Position numbers and translations under genes: made by a program. Positions 1-10,287 of a stretch of DNA of 34,123 nt are shown here, piece by piece (the stretch's first letter is position 1; each line of letters starts with the position of its first letter). Source of the stretch: Blastococcus sp. KM273128 (lineage in GTDB: Bacteria; Actinomycetota; Actinomycetes; Mycobacteriales; Geodermatophilaceae); the NCBI RefSeq assembly GCF_021698975.1, contig NZ_SSXA01000046.1, positions 1 to 34,123 on the forward strand. The letters run 5' to 3'. The notes beneath the pieces were generated by a model. It searched no databases. It was not told the DNA's origin and saw only the letters and a program-made list of their open reading frames with translations.

Positions 1-99
1 TCCCGAGCTGGCCGCTGGCGCACCCGTTCCGCTTCATCGCGCACAACGGCGAGATCAACACCATCAAGGGCAACCGCAACCGCATGCGCGCCCGCGAGG
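1..99. repeat. 99-bp direct repeat, copy 1 (window edge)
   Basis: Bases 1-99 are identical to 943-1041, which is internal gltB sequence encoding the stretch around [19 protein letters not shown]. Copy 1 runs straight into the untranslated leader of gltB, where this coding sequence does not belong. Identity stops at base 100/1042. An exact repeat that begins at base 1 and ends at the gltB break is what a collapsed or chimeric contig end would look like; a genuine 942-bp tandem duplication is the alternative. Confidence 0.9.
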
Positions 100-128
100 G
101 ACGACGGTGCGCCGACGACGGGAGTGAC

Positions 129-1118
129 ATGACCGACCTTCCCGCCCCCGCGGCAGCCACCACCAGCGCCGTGCCGCCGGCCGTGCCCTCCCCGGCCGTG
201 CCCTTCTCCGCGCTCCCCGCAGCCTCGGGCCTCTACGACCCGGCCAACGACAAGGACGCCTGCGGTGTCGCCTTCGTGGCCGACGCCCGCGGTCGCAGGA
301 GCCGTCGGATCGTGCAGGCCGGGCTGACCGCGCTGCACAACCTCGACCACCGCGGCGCCGCCGGGTCCGAGCCGAACTCCGGTGACGGCGCCGGCATCCT
401 CACCCAGGTGCCGGACGCGCTGCTGCGCGCCGAGGTCGGCTTCGACCTCCCGCCGCTGGGCGAGTACTCGGTCGGTGTCGCCTTCCTGCCGACCGACGAC
501 GCCGAGCGCGCCGCCCGCTACGAGGACGTCGCCCGCCTCGCCGAGGAGGAGGGGCTGACCGTCCTGGGCTGGCGCGACGTCCCGGTCGACCCCGACGGCG
601 CCGACCTCGGCCCGACGGCGCGCGCGGTCATGCCGCACTTCGCCCAGCTGTTCGTCGCCGAGACGATGGGCGCCCGCGCCGACGAGCGCGCCTTCGGCGG
701 CAACGTCGTCTGCAACGGCGTCACCCGCCTGGAGCGCCGATCCTTCGTGCTGCGCAAGCGGGCCGAGCGGGCCGCGGTCGACGCGGGCAGCTCGCTGTAC
801 ATCGCCTCGCTGTCGTCGCGCACGATCACCTACAAGGGCATGCTGACCACCGACCAGCTGCCGCTGTTCTTCCCCGACCTGCGCGACGAGCGCTACGAGT
901 CGGCGATCGCGCTGGTACACAGCCGGTTCTCGACCAACACCTTCCCGAGCTGGCCGCTGGCGCACCCGTTCCGCTTCATCGCGCACAACGGCGAGATCAA
1001 CACCATCAAGGGCAACCGCAACCGCATGCGCGCCCGCGAGGCAGCGACTCGGCCACCTTCGACGAGGTGCTCGAGCTGCTGCACCTGTCGGGCCGCTCGC
1101 TGCCGCACGCGGTGCTGA
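129..1118 (+). CDS. gltB: Glutamate synthase large subunit, N-terminal part (broken frame)
   Basis: This is the glutamine amidotransferase (class II) domain of NADPH-dependent glutamate synthase, which releases ammonia from glutamine for transfer to 2-oxoglutarate. ATG 129 is preceded by GGGAG at 119-123. The predicted nucleophile is Cys45 (DKDACGVAF), so a 44-residue Ala/Pro-rich propeptide would be removed; downstream LDHRGA and [10 protein letters not shown] are family signatures. The homologous frame is good through MRARE at 1040. There 2 nt replace roughly 67 nt that family members have (about 22 residues before [13 protein letters not shown]), so the frame shifts, and residues after 1041 up to the stop at 1118 are nonsense. 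The remainder of the gene continues in another frame from 1043. I read this as one gene damaged in the assembly or by a real deletion. Confidence 0.85.
   Translation: MTDLPAPAAATTSAVPPAVPSPAVPFSALPAASGLYDPANDKDACGVAFVADARGRRSRRIVQAGLTALHNLDHRGAAGSEPNSGDGAGILTQVPDALLRAEVGFDLPPLGEYSVGVAFLPTDDAERAARYEDVARLAEEEGLTVLGWRDVPVDPDGADLGPTARAVMPHFAQLFVAETMGARADERAFGGNVVCNGVTRLERRSFVLRKRAERAAVDAGSSLYIASLSSRTITYKGMLTTDQLPLFFPDLRDERYESAIALVHSRFSTNTFPSWPLAHPFRFIAHNGEINTIKGNRNRMRAREAATRPPSTRCSSCCTCRAARCRTRC
943..1041. repeat. 99-bp direct repeat, copy 2 (inside gltB)
   Basis: Exact copy of bases 1-99 in its expected place in the gltB amidotransferase domain. Its last base coincides with the point where about 67 nt of expected coding sequence are missing and the reading frame changes. 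Both copies therefore break at the same base, which ties the repeat and the frameshift to a single event. Confidence 0.9.
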
Positions 1119-4100
1119 TGATGATCCCCGAGGCGTGGGAGAACCACGACGAGATGGACCCGGCCCGCCGGGCCTTCTACCGGTTCCACTCCTCGATCAT
1201 GGAGCCCTGGGACGGGCCGGCCGCCGTCTGCTTCACCGACGGCACGCTGATCGGCGCGGTCCTCGACCGCAACGGCCTGCGCCCGGGCCGCTGGTGGCAC
1301 ACCAAGGACGACCTGGTGGTCATGGCCAGCGAGGTCGGCGTGCTCGACATCCCGGCGGCCGACGTCGTCGCCAAGGGGCGGCTCCAGCCGGGCCGCATGT
1401 TCCTCGTCGACACCGCGTCGGGGCGGATCGTCTCCGACGAGGAGGTCAAGGGCGCGCTGGCCGCCGAGCACCCGTACGAGGACTGGCTGCACGCCGGTCT
1501 CGTGCACCTGCCGCAGCTGCCCGAGCGCCGCCGCTCGCGGCCCAGCCACGAGTCGGTCGTCCGCCGGCAGATGCTCTTCGGCTACACCGAGGAGGACCTG
1601 CGGATGCTGGTCACGCCGATGGCGGCCAGCGGCGCCGAGCCGATCGGCTCGATGGGCACCGACACCCCGATCGCGGCGCTGTCGGACCGCTCGCGGCTGC
1701 TCTACGACTACTTCGGGCAGCTGTTCGCGCAGGTGACCAACCCGCCGCTGGACGCCATCCGCGAGGAGCTGGTGACCAGCCTGGGTCGCACCTTCGGGCC
1801 CGAGCAGAACCTGCTCACCGCCACCCCGGCGTCCTGCCGCCAGGTGCACCTGCCTTTCCCGGTCATCGACAACGACGAGCTGGCCAAGATCCTGCACATC
1901 GACGACGACGGCGACCTGCCCGGCTACGCCGCCGTCCGGATCACCGGCCACTTCGACGTCAACGGCGGCGGCACCGCCCTGGCCGAGGCCGTGGAGCAGC
2001 TGCGCACCAAGGTGTCCAAGGCGATCTCGGCCGGCGCCCGCATCATCGTGCTGTCCGACCGCGACTGCGACGAGCAGCGCGCCCCCATCCCGTCGCTGCT
2101 GATGACCGCCGCGGTGCACCACCACCTGGTGCGGGAGAAGACCCGCATGGAGGTCGGGCTCGTCGTCGAGTCCGGCGACTGCCGCGAGGTGCACCACGTC
2201 GCGCTGCTGCTCGGCTACGGCGCGGCCGCGGTCAACCCCTACCTGGCCTTCGAGTCGATCGAGGACCTCATCCGCGACGGCGTCCTCACCGGCGTCGAGC
2301 CCGCCCAGGCGGTGCGCAACGTGGTGAAGGCGCTGGGCAAGGGCGTCCTCAAGGTCATGAGCAAGATGGGCATCTCGACCGTCGGCTCCTACACGATGGC
2401 GCAGATCTTCGAGGCCGTCGGGCTGTCCCGCGAGGTCGTCGACGAGTACTTCACCGGCACCTCCGCGCCCCTGAGCGGCGTCGGCATCGACGTCCTGGCC
2501 GAGGAGGTGGCCATGCGCCACCGCCGGGCCTACCCGGCCAACCCCACCGAGCGGGCGCACCGCCGGCTGGAGACCGGCGGGGAGTACCAGTGGCGCCGCG
2601 AGGGCGAGGTGCACCTGTTCAACCCCGAGACGGTGTTCCTGCTCCAGCACGCCACGCGGTCGCGGCAGTACGAGGTCTTCGAGAAGTACACGGAGTCGGT
2701 CGACAAGCTGTCGGAGGAGGCCGCCACCCTGCGCGGCCTGTTCACCCTGCGGACCGGGGTGCGCCCGCCCGTGCCGCTCGACGAGGTCGAGCCCGCGAGC
2801 GAGATCGTGAAGCGCTTCAACACCGGCGCGATGAGCTACGGCTCGATCTCGCAGGAGGCGCACGAGACCCTCGCCATCGCGATGAACCGCCTCGGCGGCC
2901 GCTCCAACACCGGCGAGGGCGGTGAGGACCCCGACCGCTTCACCCCCGACCCGAACGGCGACCTGCGCCGCTCGGCGATCAAGCAGGTGGCCTCAGGCCG
3001 GTTCGGCGTCACCAGCGAGTACCTGGTCAACGCCGACGACATCCAGATCAAGATGGCGCAGGGGGCCAAGCCCGGCGAGGGCGGCCAGCTGCCCGGCGGC
3101 AAGGTCTACCCGTGGGTGGCGCGCACCCGGCACTCGACGCCGGGCGTGGGGCTGATCAGCCCGCCGCCGCACCACGACATCTACTCGATCGAGGACCTCA
3201 AGCAGCTCATCCACGACCTCAAGAACGCCAACGACCAGGCGCGGGTGCACGTCAAGCTGGTCGCCGAGGTCGGTGTCGGTACGGTCGCGGCGGGCGTGAG
3301 CAAGGCGCACGCCGACGTCGTCCTGATCTCGGGCATGGACGGCGGCACCGGCGCGGCGCCGCTGACCTCGCTGAAGCATGCGGGTTCGCCGTGGGAGCTG
3401 GGGCTGGCCGAGACCCAGCAGACGCTGCTGGCCAACGGGCTGCGCGACCGCATCGTGGTGCAGGTCGACGGGCAGATGAAGACCGGCCGGGACGTCATCG
3501 TCGCGGCGCTGCTCGGCGCCGAGGAGTTCGGTTTCGCGACCGCGCCCCTGGTGGTCTCCGGCTGCGTGATGATGCGGGTCTGCCACCTGGACACCTGCCC
3601 GGTCGGCGTGGCCACGCAGAACCCGGAGCTGCGCAAGCGGTTCACCGGGCGGCCGGAGTTCGTCGTCACCTTCTTCGAGTTCCTCGCCGAGCAGGTGCGG
3701 CACTACCTGGCCGAGCTGGGTTTCCGCTCGATCGACGAGGCCGTCGGCCACGCCGAGCTGCTGGACACCCGCGAGGCCGTGAACCACTGGAAGGCGCAGG
3801 GTCTGGACCTCTCGCCGGTGCTGGTCGTCCCCGAGCTGCCCGAGGGCACGCCGCGGCGGGCGGTGCGCGGCCAGGACCACGGCCTGGACGTCGCGCTGGA
3901 CCAGACGCTCATCCAGCTGTGCGAGGGCGCGCTGCTCGACGCGCGGCCGGTGAGCCTCGAGCTGCCGGTCCGCAACGTCAACCGGACCGTCGGCACGATG
4001 CTCGGGGCGATGGTCACCCGCCGCTTCGGCGGGGAGGGGCTGCCCGACGGCACCATCGACCTGACCTTCGGGGGGTCGGCCGGCCAGTCCTTCGGCGCCT

Positions 4101-4723
4101 TCGTGCCGCGCGGCATCACCATGCGGCTCTTCGGTGACGCCAACGATTACGTCGGCAAGGGCCTGTCGGGCGGGCGCATCGTCGTCCGCCCGTCCCGGGA
4201 GGCGCCGTTCCTCGCCGAGGACAACGTCATCGCCGGCAACGTCATCGGCTACGGCGCGACCGGCGGGGAGATCTTCCTGCGCGGCCGCGTCGGCGAGCGG
4301 TTCTGCGTGCGCAACTCCGGCGCGCTGGCCGTCGTCGAGGGCGTCGGCGACCACGCGCTGGAGTACATGACCGGCGGGCGGGCCGTCATCCTCGGGCCGA
4401 CCGGCCGCAACATCGCGGCCGGCATGTCCGGTGGGGTCGGCTTCGTGCTCGACCTCGCCCGGCACCGGGTGAACCCCGAGATGGTCGACGTCGACCCGCT
4501 GGACGTCGAGTCCGCGCAGTGGCTGCGCGACGTGCTCGTGCGCTACGCCGCGGACACGGAGTCCACCGTGGCCGCCGCGCTGCTGGCCGACTGGGGCCGC
4601 TGGTCGGAGCGGTTCAGCGTGATCATGCCGCGCGACTACCGGCGGGCCCTGGAGGCCCGGCGGGCCGCCGAGGCCGCCGGCACCGACGTCGATCGAGCAG
4701 TGATGGAGGCAGCTCGTGGCTGA
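1067..4723 (+). CDS. gltB: Glutamate synthase large subunit, main part (frame after the break)
   Basis: This frame holds the rest of GltB: the end of the amidotransferase domain, the central domain, the FMN-binding synthase domain and the C-terminal beta-helix domain. Homology starts at 1043 ([13 protein letters not shown]); GTG 1067 is only the first start-like codon in the frame and is unlikely to be a real initiation site. The cysteines for the [3Fe-4S] cluster are in [15 protein letters not shown] (C-x5-C-x4-C, near 3561-3605). The FMN-domain signature [15 protein letters not shown] is near 3350, and the C-terminal glycine-rich repeats [15 protein letters not shown] and [14 protein letters not shown] follow. 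The stop at 4721-4723 overlaps the gltD start by 8 nt, so the two subunits are translationally coupled. Joined with the N-terminal part it would be about 1,550 residues, normal for the family. Confidence 0.93.
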   Translation: MLELLHLSGRSLPHAVLMMIPEAWENHDEMDPARRAFYRFHSSIMEPWDGPAAVCFTDGTLIGAVLDRNGLRPGRWWHTKDDLVVMASEVGVLDIPAADVVAKGRLQPGRMFLVDTASGRIVSDEEVKGALAAEHPYEDWLHAGLVHLPQLPERRRSRPSHESVVRRQMLFGYTEEDLRMLVTPMAASGAEPIGSMGTDTPIAALSDRSRLLYDYFGQLFAQVTNPPLDAIREELVTSLGRTFGPEQNLLTATPASCRQVHLPFPVIDNDELAKILHIDDDGDLPGYAAVRITGHFDVNGGGTALAEAVEQLRTKVSKAISAGARIIVLSDRDCDEQRAPIPSLLMTAAVHHHLVREKTRMEVGLVVESGDCREVHHVALLLGYGAAAVNPYLAFESIEDLIRDGVLTGVEPAQAVRNVVKALGKGVLKVMSKMGISTVGSYTMAQIFEAVGLSREVVDEYFTGTSAPLSGVGIDVLAEEVAMRHRRAYPANPTERAHRRLETGGEYQWRREGEVHLFNPETVFLLQHATRSRQYEVFEKYTESVDKLSEEAATLRGLFTLRTGVRPPVPLDEVEPASEIVKRFNTGAMSYGSISQEAHETLAIAMNRLGGRSNTGEGGEDPDRFTPDPNGDLRRSAIKQVASGRFGVTSEYLVNADDIQIKMAQGAKPGEGGQLPGGKVYPWVARTRHSTPGVGLISPPPHHDIYSIEDLKQLIHDLKNANDQARVHVKLVAEVGVGTVAAGVSKAHADVVLISGMDGGTGAAPLTSLKHAGSPWELGLAETQQTLLANGLRDRIVVQVDGQMKTGRDVIVAALLGAEEFGFATAPLVVSGCVMMRVCHLDTCPVGVATQNPELRKRFTGRPEFVVTFFEFLAEQVRHYLAELGFRSIDEAVGHAELLDTREAVNHWKAQGLDLSPVLVVPELPEGTPRRAVRGQDHGLDVALDQTLIQLCEGALLDARPVSLELPVRNVNRTVGTMLGAMVTRRFGGEGLPDGTIDLTFGGSAGQSFGAFVPRGITMRLFGDANDYVGKGLSGGRIVVRPSREAPFLAEDNVIAGNVIGYGATGGEIFLRGRVGERFCVRNSGALAVVEGVGDHALEYMTGGRAVILGPTGRNIAAGMSGGVGFVLDLARHRVNPEMVDVDPLDVESAQWLRDVLVRYAADTESTVAAALLADWGRWSERFSVIMPRDYRRALEARRAAEAAGTDVDRAVMEAARG

Positions 4724-6206
4724 CCAGACCGGTTTCCTGAAGTACGAGCGCGCGCTGCCGCCGCGCCGGCCCGTGGAGGTCCGCCTCCTGGACTGGAAGG
4801 ACGTCTACAGCCGGCGGGAGAACGGCGAGGACCCGCTCTTCCCGACCGCGGCGGTGCGCACCCAGGCCGCCCGGTGCATGGACTGCGGCATCCCGTTCTG
4901 CCACCACGCCTGCCCGGTGGCGAACCTGATCCCGGAGTGGAACGACCTCGCCCGGCGGGACGACTGGCAGGACGCCATCGAGCGGCTGCACGCGACGAAC
5001 AACTTCCCGGAGTTCACCGGGAAGCTCTGCCCGGCGCCGTGCGAGGGCTCCTGCGTGCTGAACCTGCAGGAGTCGCCGGTCACGATCAAGCAGATCGAGT
5101 GGGAGATCATCGACCGCGCCTGGGACGAGGGCTGGGTGCAGCCGCAGAGCCCCGCCGAGCGCTCGGGCAAGAAGGTCGCCGTCGTCGGGTCCGGCCCCGC
5201 CGGGCTCGCGGCCGCCCAGCAGCTCACCCGCGCCGGGCACGAGGTGACCGTCTTCGAGCGGGCCGACCGCATCGGCGGCCTGCTCCGCTACGGCATCCCC
5301 GAGTTCAAGATGGAGAAGTCCGTCCTGGACCGCCGGCTGGACCAGATGCGCGCCGAGGGCACGCGGTTCGTCACCGGTGTGGAGGTCGGCAGCGGCCGGG
5401 ACGGCGACCCGACCGTCGAGCAGCTGCGCGCCGACCACGACGCCGTGGTGCTCGCCATGGGCGCCACCGTCGGCCGCGACCTGCCCGCCCCCGGTCGGGA
5501 GCTGGCCGGCATCCACCTGGCCATGGAGTACCTGCCCCTGGGCAACCGGCAGGCCCTCGGCGAGCTGGACGATCCGCCGATCGACGCACGCGGCAAGCAC
5601 GTGGTGATCATCGGCGGCGGTGACACCGGTGCCGACTGCCTGGGCACCTCCCACCGGCAGGGCGCCGCCTCGGTGACCCAGCTGGAGATCATGCCGGCGC
5701 CCCCGGACCGGCGGGACGAGGCCAGCAACCCCTGGCCCACCTACCCGATGATCATGCGCGTCTCGAGCGCGCACGAGGAGGGCGGCGAGCGGCTCTACTC
5801 GGTCAACACCGAGAGGTTCCTCGGCGACGGCGCCGGCAACGTGCGCGCCCTGCTGCTGCACGAGGTCGAGCGGGTCGAGGGCCGCTTCCAGAAGATCGAG
5901 GGCACCGAGCGGGAGCTCCCCGCCGACCTCGTCTTCCTGGCCATGGGCTTCACCGGTGCCCAGCGCGAGGGCCTGGTGGACGGCCTGGGCGTCGAGGTCG
6001 ACGGGCGCGGCAACGTGGTCCGCGACGGCGACTTCATGTCCACCGTCCCCGGGGTCTTCGTCGCCGGCGACGTGGGCCGTGGCCAGTCGCTGATCGTGTG
6101 GGCCATCGCCGAGGGCCGGGCCGCCGCCGCCGGCGTCGACACCTGGCTGACGGGGGAGTCCATGCTGCCCCGGCCGGTGACCCCCACGGCGGTCGCCCTG
6201 CGATGA
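4716..6206 (+). CDS. gltD: Glutamate synthase small subunit
   Basis: GltD (496 aa) oxidises NADPH and passes electrons through FAD and Fe-S clusters to GltB. The N-terminus carries the cysteine-rich iron-sulfur region ([18 protein letters not shown] near residue 50, and CPAPCEGSC near 107). An FAD-binding dinucleotide fold follows ([17 protein letters not shown] near 152), then an NADPH fold ([16 protein letters not shown] near 293) and a C-terminal FAD contact ([19 protein letters not shown]). The start is GTG 4716 with GGAGG at 4705-4709; it overlaps the gltB stop. The length matches the family. The operon ends at the hairpin 6250-6283. Confidence 0.97.
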   Translation: MADQTGFLKYERALPPRRPVEVRLLDWKDVYSRRENGEDPLFPTAAVRTQAARCMDCGIPFCHHACPVANLIPEWNDLARRDDWQDAIERLHATNNFPEFTGKLCPAPCEGSCVLNLQESPVTIKQIEWEIIDRAWDEGWVQPQSPAERSGKKVAVVGSGPAGLAAAQQLTRAGHEVTVFERADRIGGLLRYGIPEFKMEKSVLDRRLDQMRAEGTRFVTGVEVGSGRDGDPTVEQLRADHDAVVLAMGATVGRDLPAPGRELAGIHLAMEYLPLGNRQALGELDDPPIDARGKHVVIIGGGDTGADCLGTSHRQGAASVTQLEIMPAPPDRRDEASNPWPTYPMIMRVSSAHEEGGERLYSVNTERFLGDGAGNVRALLLHEVERVEGRFQKIEGTERELPADLVFLAMGFTGAQREGLVDGLGVEVDGRGNVVRDGDFMSTVPGVFVAGDVGRGQSLIVWAIAEGRAAAAGVDTWLTGESMLPRPVTPTAVALR

Positions 6207-6249
6207 CATTGCGGTGACAATCGCGCTTCTCCGGACCGCGTGACCGAAT

Positions 6250-6283
6250 GGGGCGGGACCTGCCGACACGCGGGTCCCGCCCC
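6250..6283 (+). terminator. Hairpin after gltD
   Basis: A perfect 11-bp stem, GGGGCGGGACC (6250-6260) with GGTCCCGCCCC (6273-6283), and a 12-nt loop. No T-tract follows, as is common in high-GC actinobacteria. It separates the gltBD operon from the pyk promoter. Confidence 0.7.
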
Positions 6284-6305
6284 GTCACGTAGTTCGTCGT
6301 GGCAC

Positions 6306-6311
6306 TAGCGT
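6306..6311 (+). promoter_or_regulatory. -10 element for leaderless pyk
   Basis: TAGCGT lies 7 nt before ATG 6319 and there is no Shine-Dalgarno sequence, so transcription probably starts at or next to the start codon. No convincing -35 hexamer is seen. Confidence 0.5.
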
Positions 6312-6318
6312 TATCACC

Positions 6319-7734
6319 ATGCCCCGCCGCGCGAAGATCGTCTGCACCCTCGGTCCGGCCACCAGTTCCGCCGAGCAGGTCACCGCCCTCGTCGAGTCGG
6401 GCATGGACGTCGCCCGGCTCAACTTCAGCCATGGTTCCCACGAGGACCACGCCGCCGCCTACCACCTGGTGCGCAAGGCCTCCGACAGCACCGGGCGCGC
6501 CGTCGCCATCCTCGCCGACCTGCAGGGCCCCAAGATCCGGCTCGGCACCTTCGCCGACGGGCCGGTCACCTGGGCCACCGGCAGCCAGGTCTGCATCACC
6601 GTCGAGGACGTCGAGGGCACCGCCGAGCGGGTCTCGACCACCTACAAGGACCTGGCCAACGACGTCCGCGTCGGCGACCGGCTCCTGGTCGACGACGGCA
6701 ACCTCTCCCTGAGCGTCGTCCGGGTGGACGGGCCGGACGTCTTCTGCCTGGTGGTCGAGGGCGGCAAGGTGTCGAACAACAAGGGGCTCTCGCTGCCCGG
6801 CGTCGCGGTGAGCGTGCCGGCGCTGTCGGAGAAGGACGAGCGGGACCTGCGCTTCGCCCTGCACCTGGGCGTGGACCTCATCGCGCTGTCCTTCGTGCGC
6901 TCGCCCGCCGACGTCTCCCTGGTCCGCGACATCATGCGCCAGGAGGACATCCACGTCCCGGTGATCGCCAAGCTGGAGAAGCCCGAGGCGGTGCGCAACC
7001 TCGACGCGATCGTCGAGGCCTTCGACGGGATCATGGTCGCCCGCGGCGACCTCGGCGTGGAGCTGGCCCTGGAGCAGGTGCCGCTGGTGCAGAAGCGCGC
7101 CGTCCAGGCCGCGCGCGAGCGGAACAAGCCGGTCATCGTGGCCACCCAGATGCTCGAGTCGATGATCGGCAACTCGCGGCCCACCCGCGCGGAGGCCTCC
7201 GACGTCGCCAACGCCGTCCTCGACGGCGCCGACGCGGTCATGCTCTCGGGGGAGACCTCGGTCGGGCAGTACCCGATCGGCGCGGTGCGGACGATGGACC
7301 GCATCATCAGCGCCGTCGAGAGCGACCACCTGTGGGTGCCCGAGGTGGCCCGCCGGTCCCGCTCCCGGTCCGGCGCGATCGTGCGCGCGGCCCGGGACAT
7401 CGGCGAGTCGCTCGACGTCAAGGCGCTCGCCACGTTCACGCAGACCGGTGAGACCGCGCGCCGGCTGGCCGCCCTGCACCCCCGGCAGCCGCTGCTTGCC
7501 TTCACCGTGGACGCCCGCGTCCGCAGCCTGCTCGCGCTCTCCTGGGGTGTGGAGACCTTCCTGGTGCCCGCGGTCGAGCACACCGACGACATGGTCGCGC
7601 AGGTGGACTTCTCGCTGCTGTCGATCGGCCGCCTGGAGGTGGGCGACCGCGTCGTCGTCGTCGCCGGCAGCCCGCCGAACACCGTCGGCTCCACCAACCT
7701 CATCCGGGTGCACGAGGTGGGTACCGACTCGTGA
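6319..7734 (+). CDS. pyk: Pyruvate kinase
   Basis: Transfers phosphate from phosphoenolpyruvate to ADP, the last step of glycolysis. At 471 aa it is the usual bacterial length. The N-terminus RAKIVCTLGPATSS and MDVARLNFSHGSHEDH are pyruvate kinase signatures. The catalytic lysine region is VIAKLEKPEAV, followed by the metal-binding stretch GIMVARGDLGVEL and the NKPVIVATQMLESMI active-site segment. The small B domain sits between, and the C-terminal allosteric domain follows from about residue 345. ATG 6319 is chosen because it precedes the conserved N-terminus directly and has a TANNNT box 7 nt upstream. The stop overlaps the tesB start by 4 nt. Confidence 0.98.
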   Translation: MPRRAKIVCTLGPATSSAEQVTALVESGMDVARLNFSHGSHEDHAAAYHLVRKASDSTGRAVAILADLQGPKIRLGTFADGPVTWATGSQVCITVEDVEGTAERVSTTYKDLANDVRVGDRLLVDDGNLSLSVVRVDGPDVFCLVVEGGKVSNNKGLSLPGVAVSVPALSEKDERDLRFALHLGVDLIALSFVRSPADVSLVRDIMRQEDIHVPVIAKLEKPEAVRNLDAIVEAFDGIMVARGDLGVELALEQVPLVQKRAVQAARERNKPVIVATQMLESMIGNSRPTRAEASDVANAVLDGADAVMLSGETSVGQYPIGAVRTMDRIISAVESDHLWVPEVARRSRSRSGAIVRAARDIGESLDVKALATFTQTGETARRLAALHPRQPLLAFTVDARVRSLLALSWGVETFLVPAVEHTDDMVAQVDFSLLSIGRLEVGDRVVVVAGSPPNTVGSTNLIRVHEVGTDS

Positions 7735-8612
7735 AGGAGGTGACCGCCGGCAGCCAGGCGGCCGCCCTCATGACGGTGCTGGACCTCGAGCAGGCCGACA
7801 CCGACGTCTACGTCGGCCGGACGCCGCGCAGCCCGCTGCAGCGCATCTTCGGCGGGCAGGTGGCCGGGCAGGCGCTGATGGCGGCCACCCGCACGCTGCC
7901 GGAGGACCGGTCGGTGCACTCGCTGCACTCCTACTTCCTGCGGCCCGGTGACCCGCACGAGGAGATCCGCTACGCGGTGGACCGGATCCGCGACGGGCGC
8001 AGCTTCACCACCCGCCGGGTGGTCGCCTGGCAGCGGCGCAACGGCGCAGACGTCGCGATCTTCTCGCTGACCGCGGACGCGTCGGCGCCGCAGCCGGTGG
8101 TGGCCGAGCACACCCGGCCGATGCCCGAGGTGCCGGCGGCCGAGACGCTGCCCACGCTCGCCGAGCTGGTGGCGCCCTACGGCGAGCACGCCTCGACGGC
8201 GCTGGCGATCAGCCAGGCCGTCGAGCAGCGCCTCATGGAGGACCCGTTCTCCCGCGCGCCGAAGGTGCCGCCGCACACGAAGACCCATGCGTGGATGCGC
8301 GTGGCCGGCCGCTTGCCCGAGCAGCCCGCCGTCCACGCCGCGGCGCTGACCTTCGTCAGCGACCTGACGCTGCTGTCGGCGGGGCTGGCCCGCCTCGGTG
8401 GTGGCTGGGGCGGCCGGTACGTGGGCGCGAGCCTCGACCACGCGGTGTGGTTCCACCAGCCGGTCCAGGCCGACGAGTGGTTCCTCTACGAGACCGACAG
8501 CCCGGCCGCGACCGGCGGCCGGGCGCTCTGCTACGGCGACATCTGGTCGGCCGACGGCCGGCACGTCGCCTCGGTGGTGCAGCAGGGCCTCATCCGCTCC
8601 CTGGAGCGCTGA
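7731..8612 (+). CDS. tesB: Acyl-CoA thioesterase II
   Basis: TesB-type double-hotdog thioesterase (293 aa) that hydrolyses acyl-CoA to free fatty acid and CoA. The N-terminal hotdog shows RIFGGQVAGQALMAA and SLHSYFLRPGD; the C-terminal one shows YVGASLDHAVWFHQP, with the aspartate expected of the TesB catalytic site. GTG 7731 overlaps the pyk stop (GTGA), suggesting coupled translation. A strong AAGGAGG at 7734-7740 lies inside this start, too far from the in-frame ATG 7770 to serve it, so the exact start is uncertain by up to 13 residues. Pairing with pyk is positional; no functional link is evident. Confidence 0.95.
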   Translation: MKEVTAGSQAAALMTVLDLEQADTDVYVGRTPRSPLQRIFGGQVAGQALMAATRTLPEDRSVHSLHSYFLRPGDPHEEIRYAVDRIRDGRSFTTRRVVAWQRRNGADVAIFSLTADASAPQPVVAEHTRPMPEVPAAETLPTLAELVAPYGEHASTALAISQAVEQRLMEDPFSRAPKVPPHTKTHAWMRVAGRLPEQPAVHAAALTFVSDLTLLSAGLARLGGGWGGRYVGASLDHAVWFHQPVQADEWFLYETDSPAATGGRALCYGDIWSADGRHVASVVQQGLIRSLER

Positions 8613-8618
8613 GGCCCC

Positions 8619-8639
8619 GCCCCGCCGGTCAGGCGGGGC
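8619..8639. terminator. Bidirectional hairpin between tesB and the decarboxylase
   Basis: An 8-bp stem, GCCCCGCC (8619-8626) with GGCGGGGC (8632-8639), and a 5-nt loop. It lies between two convergent genes. The loop contains the decarboxylase stop codon (TCA at 8629-8631 on the plus strand), so one structure probably serves both transcripts. Confidence 0.6.
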
Positions 8640-10185
8640 TGTCGGCCTCCTCCGGCTCCGGCTGCGACTCCGGCTCCCGCTGGGCCGCCTGCTCCCGCTC
8701 GGCGGTGCGGGCCGCCGCCTGCTCGGCGAAGTCGGCGGCCAGCCAGTCGTGCCCCTCGACGAGGAGCGCCCACACCCGCTCGACGTGGGCGCGTGTGGTC
8801 GCCGGTGCGCCGATCGCCACGCGCAGCACGGCCTGCCCGCGGACGGTCGTGTGGGTCAGGAACACCTCGCCGCCGTCGTTGAGCCGGTCGAGCAGGGTCA
8901 TCGTCGCGACGTCGGCGTCCACCCCCTCGGGCCAGCGCGGCTTGAGGCACACCAGCGAGAGCGGGTGCGGGGCGACGACGTCGAAGCGCTCGTCCGCGGC
9001 GGCCCACCCGGCGAGCTCCTGGGCCAGGGCGACGTGGCCGCGGACGTGCGCCCGCAGCCCCTCGGCGCCGTACCACCGGAGGACGAACCAGAGCTTGAGG
9101 GCGCGGAAGCGCCGGCCGAGCTCGATCTGCCAGTCGCGGTAGTCGACGACGGCGCCGGCGTCGGTGGCGGCGTTGCGCAGGTAGTCGGGGAGGATCGCCA
9201 GCGCGCCGGTGAGCGCCGCCCGGTCGGCGACCCAGAACAGCGTGGCGTCGAAGCCGGTGAGCAGCCACTTGTGCGCGTCGGTGGTGTAGCTGTCGGCCCA
9301 GTCGACGCCGTCCTGCAGCGCCCGGAGCTCGGGGGCGACCGCGCTCACCCCGGCGTAGGCGGCGTCGACGTGCAGCCAGACCCCGTACTTCTGGCAGACG
9401 GGGCCGATCGCGGCGAGCGGGTCCACCGCCGTGGTGGAGGTGCTGCCGACCGTGGCGCACACCAGCACCGGCCGGTAGCCGCGGGCGACGTCCCGCTCGA
9501 GCCGGGCGGCGAGCGCGCCGGGGTTCATGGCGAGGTCGCCGTCGACCTCGACGATGCGGACGGCGTCGGTGCCCAGCCCGGCGATGCGGACGGCCTTCTC
9601 CATGGAGGAGTGGGTCTCGCTCGAGACGTACACGGTGGCGCGCTCGGGCTGCACGCCCTGGCGCACGGTGGCCCCGCCGCTGGCCCGGTGCAGCGCGGCC
9701 AGCAGCGCGACCAGGTTGGCCCCGGAGCTGGAGTCCTGGACGACGCCGCCCCCGGTGCCGGACGAGCGGAACGACCCCGGGAGGCCGAGGAGCTCGGCGA
9801 ACCAGTCCAGGACGTGCTGCTCGAGCTCGGTGGCCGCCGGGCTGGTCACCCAGGACATGCCCTGCACGCCGAGGCCCGCGGAGACGAGGTCGCCCAGCAC
9901 CGAGGGGCCCGAGGTGTTGGCGGGGAAGTAGCCGAAGAACCCGGGGTGCTGCCAGTGCGTGATGCCGGGCAGCACGACCCGGTCGAGGTCGGCGAGCACG
10001 CCGGCGAAGGGCTCGCCCTGCTCGGGCGCCCGCTCCGGCAGCGCCGCCCGGACGTCGCCCGGGGAGACCTGGGCGCGCACCGGGAAGGAGCCGATGCGGG
10101 TCCAGTAGTCGGCGATCCAGTCGACCACCTCGTGGCCGTGCTGCCGGAACTGCTCGGGCGTCATGTGCGGCGCAGGCTCGGTCAC
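8629..10185 (-). CDS. PLP-dependent aromatic L-amino acid decarboxylase family protein
   Basis: Group II pyridoxal-phosphate decarboxylase (518 aa), the family that converts aromatic amino acids such as tryptophan, tyrosine, phenylalanine or DOPA to amines. Lys306 in DAHKWLLTGFD is the expected Schiff-base lysine. Asp274 in HVDAAYAG would contact the pyridine nitrogen and His192 in SSETHSSMEKA would stack on the ring. GITHWQHPGFFGYFPAN near residue 74 is the substrate-pocket signature. The last 30 residues are Glu/Gln/Pro-rich and probably disordered. GTG 10185 has a TAGTCT box 6 nt upstream, suggesting a leaderless message; ATG at residue 8 is an alternative. Substrate cannot be decided from sequence alone. 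Confidence 0.92.
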   Translation of the reverse strand: MTEPAPHMTPEQFRQHGHEVVDWIADYWTRIGSFPVRAQVSPGDVRAALPERAPEQGEPFAGVLADLDRVVLPGITHWQHPGFFGYFPANTSGPSVLGDLVSAGLGVQGMSWVTSPAATELEQHVLDWFAELLGLPGSFRSSGTGGGVVQDSSSGANLVALLAALHRASGGATVRQGVQPERATVYVSSETHSSMEKAVRIAGLGTDAVRIVEVDGDLAMNPGALAARLERDVARGYRPVLVCATVGSTSTTAVDPLAAIGPVCQKYGVWLHVDAAYAGVSAVAPELRALQDGVDWADSYTTDAHKWLLTGFDATLFWVADRAALTGALAILPDYLRNAATDAGAVVDYRDWQIELGRRFRALKLWFVLRWYGAEGLRAHVRGHVALAQELAGWAAADERFDVVAPHPLSLVCLKPRWPEGVDADVATMTLLDRLNDGGEVFLTHTTVRGQAVLRVAIGAPATTRAHVERVWALLVEGHDWLAADFAEQAAARTAEREQAAQREPESQPEPEEADSPA

Positions 10186-10191
10186 CAGTCG

Positions 10192-10197
10192 AGACTA
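10192..10197 (-). promoter_or_regulatory. -10 element for the leaderless decarboxylase
   Basis: On the minus strand TAGTCT is followed by 6 nt and then GTG 10185, with no ribosome binding site between. This is the same arrangement seen before coaE. Confidence 0.45.
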
Positions 10198-10201
10198 TTC
10201 G

Positions 10202-10239
10202 GCATGCCGAGCGGGGCCCGGAGGGTCCCCGCGGCATGT
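10202..10239. repeat. Hairpin repeat, copy 1 (core GGGCCCGGAGGGTCC)
   Basis: Outer stem GCATGCCG (10202-10209) with CGGCATGT (10232-10239, one G-T pair) encloses CGGGG/CCCCG and CCC-GGA-GGG. It shares the apical core with a second hairpin at 10288-10325. It lies just upstream of the decarboxylase in noncoding DNA. Confidence 0.6.
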
Positions 10240-10287
10240 CGAGGGGTGACCCGAAGACGCCGGGACGCGAGCCACCCTGCAGCGCGG

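Noticed and set aside
84..128. Upstream GTG/ATG extension of gltB from 84
   Set aside because: It reads through the displaced repeat copy; ATG 129 has a ribosome binding site and is the first start outside the duplicated segment.
893..2863. Very long open frame antisense to gltB (also 2993-4465, 18295-21357 and similar)
   Set aside because: These are shadows of high-GC coding sequence: repetitive Leu/Arg/Gly/His-rich translations without any recognisable domain, lying exactly opposite conserved genes.
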